Assembly (NCBI GenBank): GCA_964445695.1
Contig: CAYULF010000010.1
Coordinates: 108,869 to 172,868 of the forward strand
Length of the DNA stretch: 64,000 nucleotides
Reading direction: 5' to 3'
Source of the DNA: JAUIKM01 sp964445695
GTDB lineage: Bacteria > Bacteroidota > Ignavibacteria > Kapaibacteriales > UBA7675
Shown here: positions 1-8,156 of the stretch, piece by piece
How the letters are laid out: every line of letters begins with the position of its first letter
Numbering within the stretch: position 1 is the stretch's first letter
Program-made: the position numbers and the translations under genes
The notes under the pieces: generated by a model
The model's database searches: none
What the model was told of the DNA's origin: nothing
Seen by the model: the letters and a program-made list of their open reading frames with translations, nothing else

Positions 1-98
1 TCGCCGCCATGGGATGTCGGCTTGCTTTTTGCTTTTGTTTGTCAACGAGAGAGAAACAACAAACAGAAGAGTTGGCCACAAACCGCACAACTTCCGAG

Positions 99-215
99 CC
101 CACAGTCAGTCCCCAGCCTCAGAGTGTTCAGCCCACAGTCAGTCTCCAGCCTCAGAGTCCTCAGCCGAAAACCAGTTTCCAGCCTCAAAGTCCTCAGTCG
201 AAAACCTGTCCCAGG
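99..215. repeat. 33-bp tandem repeat, about 3.5 units
   Basis: Units lie at 99-131, 132-164 and 165-197, with a partial fourth from 198. Each contains a CAG...CCAGCCTCA core followed by AAGTCCTCAG or AGAGTCCTCAG. The 33-bp period keeps all frames open, which explains the repeat-rich open frames here. There are no spacers, so it is not a CRISPR array. Confidence 0.85.
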
Positions 216-429
216 CCGTGAAGAGCGCCGGCTCCAAAGCCGGTTTCCAGTGTTTAATTTCACGAATCAGAAGAGAAGAGTTTGCTCTTGCCGTCCGATC
301 AGTTCCGCGTGGACATGTGCCGCAGTCGATTTTCCGGCGATGTTTGAGTTCTTGTTTTCGCGGCCCGGCATGTCGGCCGACGCACACGCGCTTCCCGTTC
401 AGCGGCGTAATCTCGCCGTTCACCTGCGT

Positions 430-648
430 TTTACCGCCCGCTTGTTTCTTTCGGGCTTGAAATCACGCAATGTCGTTGTATGCTTGTGAAGTGAAAGGAG
501 AGAACTGCGCAGACAAGAGCAGGAAGGAGATCGCGTCGTCAGGCCGGGAATCCGCGCAACCTTCGGGTTGTCGAGCGGACGGCCTGCTGGTGGGTTGGTG
601 GTGGAAAACCTGACTGGAGGCGGCGGCGGGGGCGGGCCCACTTGATTT
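430..648 (+). repeat. Diverged copy (E) of the ~228-bp intergenic element
   Basis: This is a weaker match to the elements at 27181, 31181, 43475 and 44236. It shares a T-rich stretch followed by GGGC..TTGAAAT, then a TTGTA..CTTG block, then the terminal GGCGGCGGCGGG followed by GGGCCCA. Order and spacing match the other copies. The terminal CGGAGG of the other copies is not preserved. Confidence 0.45.
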
Positions 649-713
649 CACACCAAAATGCGTTCAGACCCGAACCCCGCCCGTTCAGGCCACGAGAACC
701 TACGATTAAGCAC

Positions 714-900
714 TGAATTCGTCCAATCAAGCCCTGGGAAAAGCTGTTGAAACGCCGTCAGCCACGACGCAATTCACCGTCAGCGACTCGAACTTTGTGC
801 AGGGATTGGCCTTTGACAGCAGAGAGTTGTTTATCACCCGTGTGCAGCAGAGACAACGGTACTCCGCATGTAGTCGTCCGTTGACAACCGAGCCGGGAAG
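714..900 (+). pseudogene. Possible gene remnant, beta-propeller-like peptide
   Basis: A frame open from just after a TAA at about 711 to a TGA at about 903 encodes a peptide with the segment FVQGLAFDSRELFITRV. This resembles a blade of an NHL/SMP30-type propeller. It has no start signal or full domain, so a decayed fragment is likelier than a working gene. The resemblance is by eye only. Confidence 0.2.
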
Positions 901-1527
901 ATGAGGCGCGGTGCAATTTTCTTCTGTGTTGCCATTTCTTTCTGCCTATCTTTGTCCGGCATTGAGATTCTCGTTGGCAATTCGGCGGTCGGAATTAGCA
1001 TGTTGTATAACGATGACTTGCCGCCTAATCCACGTGGTTTTGGCGGATGGATGATCATGCTCAGCCTGGGTTTGATCTTTGTTTTTGCACATTCTCTGTC
1101 CAGAATTTGGACGGAATATCTGCCTGTCTTTCAACCCGAAAATCTCAACGTTTACACGCTTCCAGCTTCAGAGTACTTTGTTCCGTACATTTCAGGTCTG
1201 TTGTTCGCGGAGCTTGCGCTAAGTTTTCTCTTTTCCGTTGCGCTCGCCTTTCTTCTCATTTTACTGTTCAAGAGAAGTCGGTACTTCCCCAGACTCTTTG
1301 TCTTTACAATGCTCAGTCATTTAATATTGCTGACAGCGATTGCTCTGATCTTCGATGCTGTAACGGCGGACATCCAGTATCCGGATGAAATCGGAATTAC
1401 TGAAGGAGAATTTTACAGTTCAATATATGTTACTGTCGTTTGGGGTAGTTACGTTCTCTTGTCCCGCCGCGTATACAACACCTTTCTGCGTAAATCCGGT
1501 GCTGAAGACCAGATTAAAGAACCGTGA
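901..1527 (+). CDS. DUF2569-like membrane protein (module 2 only)
   Basis: A 208-residue integral membrane protein. The segment NPRGFGGWMIML near residues 43-54 matches the GGW signature that opens the first membrane helix of DUF2569-like proteins. Hydrophobic segments follow, and the C-terminus has SRRVYNTFLRK, close to the SKRVKNTF ending of the two related proteins downstream. The start is uncertain: ATG at 901 adds an N-terminal hydrophobic stretch, while ATG at 1000 gives the more typical family N-terminus; neither has a good ribosome site. First of four related same-strand genes. Function unknown. Confidence 0.7.
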   Translation: MRRGAIFFCVAISFCLSLSGIEILVGNSAVGISMLYNDDLPPNPRGFGGWMIMLSLGLIFVFAHSLSRIWTEYLPVFQPENLNVYTLPASEYFVPYISGLLFAELALSFLFSVALAFLLILLFKRSRYFPRLFVFTMLSHLILLTAIALIFDAVTADIQYPDEIGITEGEFYSSIYVTVVWGSYVLLSRRVYNTFLRKSGAEDQIKEP

Positions 1528-1616
1528 AGGCAACCAGCGACATCCGACATCGCCGGTTAAAACGTTTTAACGGGTCGGCCAGACTGGAAACACCTGCTTC
1601 GGGGAGTTAAAAAATC

Positions 1617-2711
1617 ATGAGCAACACACATGATGAAAATCAATTTGAATTCAACATGACGGCCCTTTGGCCGCCCGCCGCAATTCTCATTGTATACATG
1701 TTGTATTCGCTGGTGCTCGGCGTCCAGATCGATATTTTCAGCCTTCCCGACCTTGTGGGTGCGCTCTCAGACGATCTGGGCAATGTAAGCAATCACCTGA
1801 TTTTCTATCTCATGGCAATTATGTCCGGCGTACTCGCGACTTTACTGTGCAGTATATTTCTGCTGTTGTTGTTAATCCGGCGCAGCCGGAGGTTTCATCG
1901 CTTATTTATGACGTTTCTGTGGTCTGTTTTGCTGGGTAACGGCGTCGTCTGTTTTCTCGAACTCTACTTTTTTCAATTAGGTGGCGATTCGTTTGCGATT
2001 TGGCATTTCCAGCTTTCAACCGTCGCTTTGCTTGCCTTTGTGTTGTATGCTGCCGCATCCCAATACTATGTCCAACTTTTCAGACCCGGGTATGCGTATA
2101 AATTCTGCTGCGCGCCGGTTGAAGTTTCACATGCAGAAGGCGCGCCGATCGAACAGAGCCGGGCACCACGGCCTGCTTCAGGTGGTCCGGTCGGCATCGG
2201 CGGATGGTTGATTGTGCCGCTCCTGTTGTTTGTTTTAACACTTGCCTTTGAATGTGTCTACTTTATTATTTCCCTTCCTGCTTTCATAGGGCCGTTTGAA
2301 ATAGTTAACCAAATTGGCGTCTTCCTGCCTGGACTGAGCCTTGCGGGCTTTGTGCCCTTAGTCGTTGGTGTTATTGCGACGGCTCTGTTCGTTAGGCGCA
2401 ATCGGTGGTTCCCCGGTGTTTTAGCGCTGTACTTTTTTGTCGGTGTCCTGAGCCACTGGATTAGCATATCCTGGTATGATATGTTGATTTTTGACCTGGT
2501 CCTTACACTTGAAGATGTGGCGGGAGCACCTCAATCGCTAGTCGGATTTAATCCTCTCCCGGTCGAAATATCTGTCGCAATTCTGCTGGCACTCTACCTG
2601 CGATTATCCAAACGCGTTAAAAACACCTTCCCGCGCAAGGTCGACTCCGACGACGAACAGCAAGACATTGACAACGGGGAAGCACAACCGGCAATGCCGA
2701 AAATTAACTGA
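1617..2711 (+). CDS. Two-module DUF2569-like membrane protein
   Basis: A 364-residue multi-spanning membrane protein made of two halves. Residues about 15-165 form a module with RRSRRFHRLFM in a loop and an ending near YVQLF. Residues about 190-345 form a second module opening with GGPVGIGGWLIVPLL and closing with SKRVKNTFPRK, the DUF2569-like pattern. The halves correspond to the two separate genes that follow (2817 and 3319), so this is a natural fusion of the pair, or they are its split products. The start is backed by GGGAG about 10 bases upstream. The C-terminal tail is charged. No enzymatic motif is visible. Confidence 0.75.
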   Translation: MSNTHDENQFEFNMTALWPPAAILIVYMLYSLVLGVQIDIFSLPDLVGALSDDLGNVSNHLIFYLMAIMSGVLATLLCSIFLLLLLIRRSRRFHRLFMTFLWSVLLGNGVVCFLELYFFQLGGDSFAIWHFQLSTVALLAFVLYAAASQYYVQLFRPGYAYKFCCAPVEVSHAEGAPIEQSRAPRPASGGPVGIGGWLIVPLLLFVLTLAFECVYFIISLPAFIGPFEIVNQIGVFLPGLSLAGFVPLVVGVIATALFVRRNRWFPGVLALYFFVGVLSHWISISWYDMLIFDLVLTLEDVAGAPQSLVGFNPLPVEISVAILLALYLRLSKRVKNTFPRKVDSDDEQQDIDNGEAQPAMPKIN

Positions 2712-2816
2712 ATGACTTGTAATTCAATGCCCCCACTGCAGCAAAGGAGTAGAGGTGTTTAAACACACTGATCTCGATGCCTTGGCGCGTCGCCTCAATA
2801 GATCCGAGTGAGAACT

Positions 2817-3329
2817 ATGCGGGAACAACAAACAGACAGTTCAACAAGTCGGCCGGGAATAACGTTCTACGTCCCCGCTTTGTTGCTCTTGTTGTATGGA
2901 GTTGGAAACTTGCTGCAATTTGTGGATACATCTTTTGATAAAATCTTCTTTTTGTATAAAAAACTGCTCTCGATGCTGTTGTATGGCATTGATCCCTACT
3001 TTTTGCCCTATCTGCTGTTTATCTCGAAGGCCATGTGGGAGTTGTTTAATATCCTGGCGAGTGTTGTTCTATTGCTCTTGTTTGTTCGCGGAAAACGCTC
3101 GTTTCATCGCCTGGCCATGTATTATGTCTGGCTGTACGCCCTCGTTTGGCTGCTGGCGGGATTGCCGATTAATGTCTTCGGCGGCGAGTCGGTGTTAAAC
3201 GTAAATTTCTGGCTGGCGGTGGTAGCAGCGGCTATCTTTACGATATTCACATCCAGGTCTGCGGCGTACGCGCGCGTGTTCAGGCAGATGGATGTTCAAC
3301 AATCGCAGGAAGGTTCAGATGGAAACTAA
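2817..3329 (+). CDS. Membrane protein, module 1 of the DUF2569-like pair
   Basis: About 170 residues with four hydrophobic segments. It matches the N-terminal half of the protein at 1617: GKRSFHRLAMYY here corresponds to RRSRRFHRLFM there, and YARVF to YVQLF near the end. It has no GGW module. ATG at 2817 was chosen over an in-frame GTG at 2808; both are possible. Its stop overlaps the next gene by 11 bases, so the two are probably translationally coupled and may form a complex equivalent to the fused protein upstream. Confidence 0.7.
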   Translation: MREQQTDSSTSRPGITFYVPALLLLLYGVGNLLQFVDTSFDKIFFLYKKLLSMLLYGIDPYFLPYLLFISKAMWELFNILASVVLLLLFVRGKRSFHRLAMYYVWLYALVWLLAGLPINVFGGESVLNVNFWLAVVAAAIFTIFTSRSAAYARVFRQMDVQQSQEGSDGN

Positions 3330-3888
3330 TGACGCTAACAACCAGCCATCGCCTGCCGCTGTTCCGCCCGCTCCTGCCCGGGGTCCGCACGGTATCGGCG
3401 GGTTGATGTGGTTGCCGCTGCTGTATCTTGCAGTCGTCCTGCTTGATCCTCTCTTCAACATTGGTGCATTTCTGTTTAAGCTGGTTGTCCACGGCTGGCC
3501 GCAGGAGCCGGAGAACTCCGGGTTGCGATCGGTATTCGCCGATGCGCTTTTTTCCACGCTGATCATTCAGGCTTGCAACTTTGTCATGCTGGCAATCGGC
3601 GCTCAGACTCTTAATCTGTTTGTTAAACGCAGTCGTTTTTTTCCTCCATTGCTGTCTGCCCTCTTTTTTCTCTACGTCATGTTCCACTTCGTCACTTTGT
3701 TGCTTCGCCTTTGGATGGTATTTGGCAGCGGGGGCACGATGTCTGCCACGGTACTTGCGCGGCAACTGGAACCTGAAATTGTGCTCCTCCTGCTCGAATT
3801 GTCGGCGGCAATCGTTTTGACCTTTTACCTCGGTATTTCCAAACGTGTTAAAAATACCTTTGGGCGGCTCTTCGTCAAATCCACCTGA
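3319..3888 (+). CDS. DUF2569-like membrane protein, module 2 of the pair
   Basis: A 189-residue membrane protein with a Pro/Ala-rich N-terminus, then GPHGIGGLMWLPLLYL (a GGL variant of the GGW signature), several hydrophobic helices, and the shared C-terminus SKRVKNTFGRLF. ATG at 3319 is preceded by AGGAAGG at good spacing and lies inside the end of the previous gene. It corresponds to the C-terminal half of the protein at 1617. Function unknown; family placement is by signature only. Confidence 0.7.
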   Translation: METNDANNQPSPAAVPPAPARGPHGIGGLMWLPLLYLAVVLLDPLFNIGAFLFKLVVHGWPQEPENSGLRSVFADALFSTLIIQACNFVMLAIGAQTLNLFVKRSRFFPPLLSALFFLYVMFHFVTLLLRLWMVFGSGGTMSATVLARQLEPEIVLLLLELSAAIVLTFYLGISKRVKNTFGRLFVKST

Positions 3889-3923
3889 GCAATCCCTTTC
3901 AAACCAATTTTGTTCGTTGTTTA

Positions 3924-4703
3924 ATGACAAGCTCGACGTCCTGGAACCCGGCCCTGTACCTGCAGTTTGAAGATCATCGTCTGCGGCCGGCCCTCGATCT
4001 GCTGAACCGCATTCCACTGCAAAACGCCGATCTGGTCTGCGACCTCGGCTGCGGCGCCGGCAACGTCATGTCTTTTCTCGCGCAGCGCTGGCCGCAGGCG
4101 CAGATTATCGGAATTGATCACTCGGCCGAGATGCTGGAGCGTGCGCGGCGCGAGTATCCGCAGTTCGACTTCCAGGAAGCCGATGCCGGAGCGTGGAAGG
4201 CGTCGACACCCGCAGACATCATTTACTCCAATGCCGCACTGCACTGGCTGCCGGATCACCGCAGCTTGTTTCCGCGCCTGGTTAAACAGCTGAAAGCCGG
4301 CGGCTGCCTGGCCGTGCAGATGCCCGCCAACTTCAAGGCGCCATCGCACACGCTGATTCGCGACGTACTCGATGACTTGCAACTGTGGAATGAAGAACTG
4401 CGTCGCGCACTTGGCTCGGTGGGTATTCTCGACGCGGCGGACTACTACGACATTCTTGCGCCGCACACCGGCTCGCTGGATATCTGGCAAACCGAATACA
4501 TGCAGTGCTTGCAGGGCGAAGATCCCGTACTGAACTGGGTGCGCGCCTCGGCTCTGCGCCCCGTGTTTAACTGCCTGTCGCCCGACCAGAGTAATCAATT
4601 TCTCAATGAGTACAAGCAGCGTTTGTCCGCCGCCTATCCACGACGCGGTGATGGGAGCGTGCTCTTTCCTTTTAAACGTCTGTTCATAGTGGCTCGGATC
4701 TGA
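3924..4703 (+). CDS. tam: Trans-aconitate 2-methyltransferase-like SAM methyltransferase
   Basis: A 259-residue class I SAM-dependent methyltransferase resembling Tam, which in E. coli methylates trans-aconitate and so removes an aconitase inhibitor. Visible features: the Tam-type N-terminus WNPALYLQFEDHRLRPALDL, motif I DLGCGAGN (residues about 40-47), the acidic motif GIDHSAEML, and NAALHWLPDH in the position of the family's SNAALQW. Length matches the family. It begins 35 bases after the membrane protein array on the same strand, but a functional link is not evident. Substrate identity is inferred from family likeness. Confidence 0.85.
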   Translation: MTSSTSWNPALYLQFEDHRLRPALDLLNRIPLQNADLVCDLGCGAGNVMSFLAQRWPQAQIIGIDHSAEMLERARREYPQFDFQEADAGAWKASTPADIIYSNAALHWLPDHRSLFPRLVKQLKAGGCLAVQMPANFKAPSHTLIRDVLDDLQLWNEELRRALGSVGILDAADYYDILAPHTGSLDIWQTEYMQCLQGEDPVLNWVRASALRPVFNCLSPDQSNQFLNEYKQRLSAAYPRRGDGSVLFPFKRLFIVARI

Positions 4704-5156
4704 AGTGAGCCTGCGGCGCCTGTGTTGGTCGGGCCTGAACCATGTAGCTTCCTCAAACCCGACGACCTGCAAGACCCGAACAGTGGTATTGCTGTGGAAC
4801 TATGCAGTTCGTCTGCCGCAAAACAGGCCGTGTATTCAGGGCTGATCACCCAGTGACAAACAAGAGGAAAAACAAGCCGCAGGCGGAACAGCGAGAAGCC
4901 GCACGGCGAAGTGCTCAAGCCGCCCAATCAGAGTGAGGCGGTGTAAAGCCGGATGGGAGTCTGTTCGCAGGCCGAAAAATTTCGCAGATCGCAGCAGTAC
5001 AGGACTGAGCGGAAGTGCCGATGCCGAATGCGAAACGTTGAGCGCGTGAATTGTGTGTCGCCAAAAATTGCCTTGTAGAGTTTCGTTTGACGCGATAATT
5101 TCGGCGCAGCAACGTGAGTGAGATTATCCTTTTGTGTTAAGTTCAAGGATCAGAAG
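4704..5156. other. Intergenic stretch with a short dispersed repeat
   Basis: No gene seen. At about 4851-4920 it carries a copy of the short repeat GTGACAAACAAGAGG followed by AAAAACAAGCCGC and, further on, GGCGAAGTG. The same arrangement occurs at 1-48, 26963-27012, 30963-31012 and about 53978-54035. Nothing else recognisable. Confidence 0.6.
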
Positions 5157-6176
5157 ATGAAACACATAGCTATCTTTGCCGACGGGACGTGGAATTCGCC
5201 GGAGACCGAGCGGCCGACCAATGTCCTGATGACCGCCCGTGCCGTGGCGCCCGAAAATAAAGCAGGTGTTAATCAGGTTGCTTTTTACGATTGGGGCGTC
5301 GGCAGCGACGGTAAACGCGTGGTCGGCGGTTTGACGGGGGAAGGCATCGACAAGAATATTATGGACTGTTATCGCTTCCTGGTGCACAACTACGAGCCGG
5401 GCGATAAACTCTACTTTTTTGGTTTCAGCCGCGGTGCGTACACCGTGCGTTCGTTGGGCGGTTTTATCCGCAACTGTGGTTTGTTAAAACGCGAGTCCGC
5501 CGGTGAAATTCAGCGTGCATATGAGTTCTACCGCAAGCGCGGTAAAAATTACCACCCGGATTCCGTAAAAGGCAAAGCGCTGCGTGCAAAGTACGCCGTT
5601 GCCGACATCACACCGATCGAATTTATCGGCGTCTGGGACACGGTCGGTTCACTGGGAATTCCCGTGCCGTTCTGGGGTACGCTGGGAGCGGAAGAATTTC
5701 TGTTTCACGATACACAGCCGAGTCGGATTGTTAAACACGCGCGTCATGCGTTGTCGATAGATGAAGACAGGGAAGACTTTGCCGAGACATCCTGGGACCA
5801 CAAACCCGGTCTCGATGTTAAACAGGTCTGGTTTGCCGGCGTGCATTCGGACATCGGCGGTGGGTACCCGGAAGCCGGGCTGTGCGCCTGCGCGGCCGAC
5901 TGGATGATGAAGGAAGCCGAGAAATTTGAGTTCAAGTTTTCGGATTACCTGTCCAAGCTGATCAAACCCAATCCGCACGACAAGATCCACAAAGCGCGCA
6001 CGGGCATGTTTCACTTGCGGCCGGAAAATGTGCGCACAATCCAGGGACCGCTGCACAGCTCCGTTAAACAGCGCTGGGATGCCGACACACAGGGCTACCG
6101 CAAAAAAAGCAAGGCAATGCGCAAGTTGCTGCAGTCCGTCGGCAACGACTGGTCGAAGATAGAAGTCGTGGATTGA
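5157..6176 (+). CDS. DUF2235 family alpha/beta-hydrolase
   Basis: A 339-residue protein of the DUF2235 family, alpha/beta-hydrolases that include Tle1-type phospholipase effectors of type VI secretion. It opens with IAIFADGTWNSPE, typical of the family. GFSRGAY (residues about 92-98) is the GxSxG nucleophile elbow, with a conserved Asp in VWDTVGSLG and a late His in GVHSDIGGGYPE. ATG at 5157 follows AAGGATCAGAAG; a longer in-frame start exists at 5118 but lacks support. No signal peptide and no type VI genes nearby, so an effector role is not supported here; a housekeeping hydrolase is as likely. Confidence 0.8.
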   Translation: MKHIAIFADGTWNSPETERPTNVLMTARAVAPENKAGVNQVAFYDWGVGSDGKRVVGGLTGEGIDKNIMDCYRFLVHNYEPGDKLYFFGFSRGAYTVRSLGGFIRNCGLLKRESAGEIQRAYEFYRKRGKNYHPDSVKGKALRAKYAVADITPIEFIGVWDTVGSLGIPVPFWGTLGAEEFLFHDTQPSRIVKHARHALSIDEDREDFAETSWDHKPGLDVKQVWFAGVHSDIGGGYPEAGLCACAADWMMKEAEKFEFKFSDYLSKLIKPNPHDKIHKARTGMFHLRPENVRTIQGPLHSSVKQRWDADTQGYRKKSKAMRKLLQSVGNDWSKIEVVD

Positions 6177-6228
6177 CCGTGCCACGGCGCTGGAGTGTTA
6201 AAACTCAAGAAGTACAAAGTGGCGGTTG

Positions 6229-7107
6229 TTAACCAGCTGCGAGTGCAGGAGATCCAAGCGGGCGGAACTGCAGGTGATGCGCCGTCGGGACAATCAGCGG
6301 TGTGTTGCTCTGCGGATGCGTGCGGACATCAACCTCCAGACCGAAGGCTGCGCCTATGTGCTCTTGCGTGAGGACCCGGGCCGGGCTGCCGCTCGCAAGA
6401 ATTCTGCCGCTGTTTAACAGGCAGACGCGGTCCGCACATTGCGCCGCCATGTTGAGATCGTGCATGATAATAACCACGCCCAGTCCCTGTGAGTCAGCCA
6501 GCCCGCGAACGAGCTGCAGCATCAGGTGCTGTTGTTTAATGTCGAGATTTGACGTCGGCTCGTCGAGCAGGAGGAAACGACCGCGCATATCGCATGTATT
6601 GTCGCAGCGCAATTGCGCCAGGGCGCGCGCAAGGTGAATGCGCTGTTGTTCGCCGCCGGACAGCGTTAAAAAGTCGCGTTCCGCCAGGTGTGCCGCGTCC
6701 ACAAGCTTCAATAGATTGTAAGCCGCTTCCGCATCGTCCTGACCGGCGCGGCCCGCGTGCAGCGGCAGCCGTCCAAGCATGACAACGTCGACGGCGGCGA
6801 AGGAAAAACCGAGCTTTGGATTTTGCGTCATGACTGCGCGCAGTTGAGCCAATTCGTCCGCCTTCCAGTCGCGCAATGGACGATTGTTAAACAGTATCTC
6901 GCCGGAGTCGGGCGCAAGGTCGCCGCAGACCAACCGCATCAGCGTTGTTTTACCTGCGCCGTTGCAGCCCATCAGCGCACAGACTTCGCCCGGGACGATG
7001 TCGAGCGAGACGTCGTCCAGAATTGAGTGTTTGCCGTGAGCGAAATTCAGGTGTTTAACGCTTATCACATCAGGCTCCGGTTGCGTTTGAAGCGTAAAAG
7101 CAGCCAC
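6229..7107 (-). CDS. hmuV: Heme ABC transporter ATP-binding protein HmuV
   Basis: A 292-residue ABC ATPase that would drive heme import through HmuU. Walker A GCNGAGKTT (residues 47-55), signature LSGGEQQR, Walker B LLLDEPTSN and the switch MHDLN are all intact. The insert between signature and Walker B is typical of HmuV/HemV. Last gene of hmuSTUV; its start overlaps the end of hmuU by about 43 bases, so a slightly later start is possible. The pathway is periplasm to cytoplasm heme transport; specificity is inferred from the operon with hmuS and hmuT. Confidence 0.93.
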   Translation of the reverse strand: MAAFTLQTQPEPDVISVKHLNFAHGKHSILDDVSLDIVPGEVCALMGCNGAGKTTLMRLVCGDLAPDSGEILFNNRPLRDWKADELAQLRAVMTQNPKLGFSFAAVDVVMLGRLPLHAGRAGQDDAEAAYNLLKLVDAAHLAERDFLTLSGGEQQRIHLARALAQLRCDNTCDMRGRFLLLDEPTSNLDIKQQHLMLQLVRGLADSQGLGVVIIMHDLNMAAQCADRVCLLNSGRILASGSPARVLTQEHIGAAFGLEVDVRTHPQSNTPLIVPTAHHLQFRPLGSPALAAG

Positions 7108-8156
7108 AGGAAAAAGGGACCGCCGATGGCGGATGTTAATATTCCCACCGGCATCTCCGCCGGCGCAGCCACGAGACGCGCCGCCAGGTCCGAGAGTAAC
7201 AACAATATTCCACCGCTCAATATCGAGAGCGGAATGACGCGTTGGTGATGCGAGCCCACAAGCAGTCTCACAATATGCGGCACCACCAGGCCGATGAATC
7301 CGATCACACCCGCCAGCGAGACAGCCGCGCCTACAATAATTGCCGTTAAAAATGTGATGTGAAATTTGCCGCGTTCCACGTCAAAGCCGAGGTGCCGCGC
7401 CTCGCGTTCGCCCAGCATCATGGCGTCCAGCACACTCGAATAGCGCGTTAAAGCTAAAAGAGCGGGCAGGATAAACAGTGCCGCGATGCCGATCGACTTC
7501 CAGCCCGCTCCGGCGATATTGCCGAGCAGCCAGAACGTTACCGTGCGCAGTTCGTCGTCGTCCGCCACGAACATCATTAAACCGATAAATGCCGCGGCCA
7601 TGGCGTTGATCGCAATACCGCCCAGAATCATGATTGTGACGGATGTTTCATTGTTGCGCGTAGAAATGCGGAACACCAGCCAGGTTGCCGCCAGGCCGCC
7701 CAGGAAGGCCGCCGCCGGCGTCAGAAACAGCGTCAGAGCTCCGGCTGTTGCTCCGAAGAGTCCGCCGCCGATCACAATAAAAAATACCGCGCCGCAAGCC
7801 GCGCCGTTGCTGATGCCGATCAGCGCCGGGTCCGCCAGCGGATTGCGGAACAATCCCTGAATTGCCGCGCCGGAAGCCGCCAGTCCCGCTCCGAGCAGAA
7901 TGCAGAACAGCGTGCGCGGCAGGCGGATAAATACGACAATTGATTCCTGCGTGGCGGTGAATTCCCAGGGGAGTTTAAGTCCGATCTGTGCCGCCAGTAT
8001 GGATAACAGCTCCTGCGGCGAGAGTCCGACAGCGCCGAAGGAAACCGAAGCCAGCGCCAGTGCAACAAGCGCAAACAGCAGCACCGCAACCAATTGTGAC
8101 TGCGATGTACTGCGACTTTTGCGTTTGTTTAATATGGCGGCGGCCAGGCTGTTCAT
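7065..8156 (-). CDS. hmuU: Heme ABC transporter permease HmuU
   Basis: A 363-residue FecCD-family permease with about ten hydrophobic segments. Family signatures seen: LPRTLFCILLGAGLAASGAA, NPLADPALIGIS, and the C-terminal GFIGLVVPHIVRLLVG cytoplasmic coupling region. ATG at 8156 was chosen because it overlaps the hmuT stop as ATGA, a coupled start, and gives the usual family length; a longer open frame upstream has unlikely composition. Works with HmuT (binding) and HmuV (ATPase). Confidence 0.93.
   Translation of the reverse strand: MNSLAAAILNKRKSRSTSQSQLVAVLLFALVALALASVSFGAVGLSPQELLSILAAQIGLKLPWEFTATQESIVVFIRLPRTLFCILLGAGLAASGAAIQGLFRNPLADPALIGISNGAACGAVFFIVIGGGLFGATAGALTLFLTPAAAFLGGLAATWLVFRISTRNNETSVTIMILGGIAINAMAAAFIGLMMFVADDDELRTVTFWLLGNIAGAGWKSIGIAALFILPALLALTRYSSVLDAMMLGEREARHLGFDVERGKFHITFLTAIIVGAAVSLAGVIGFIGLVVPHIVRLLVGSHHQRVIPLSILSGGILLLLSDLAARLVAAPAEMPVGILTSAIGGPFFLWLLLRFKRNRSLM

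Larger units (their letters stand above)
1..900. other. Non-coding, repeat-rich left end
   Basis: I see no convincing gene in this stretch. It holds, in order: a reversed copy of a short dispersed repeat that runs off the window edge (about 1-48), a 33-bp tandem repeat (99-215), a small GC hairpin (about 228-245), a diverged copy of the ~228-bp intergenic element (about 430-648) and a short gene-like remnant (about 714-900). Open frames crossing the tandem repeat give low-complexity Ser/Pro/Gln peptides and are not credible proteins. Confidence 0.7.

Noticed and set aside
99..215. CRISPR array
   Set aside because: The 33-bp units are contiguous with no unique spacers, and no cas genes are present.
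5157..6176. Type VI secretion phospholipase effector
   Set aside because: DUF2235 includes Tle1 effectors, but there is no VgrG, PAAR, immunity or other type VI gene in the window, so only the hydrolase family is claimed.
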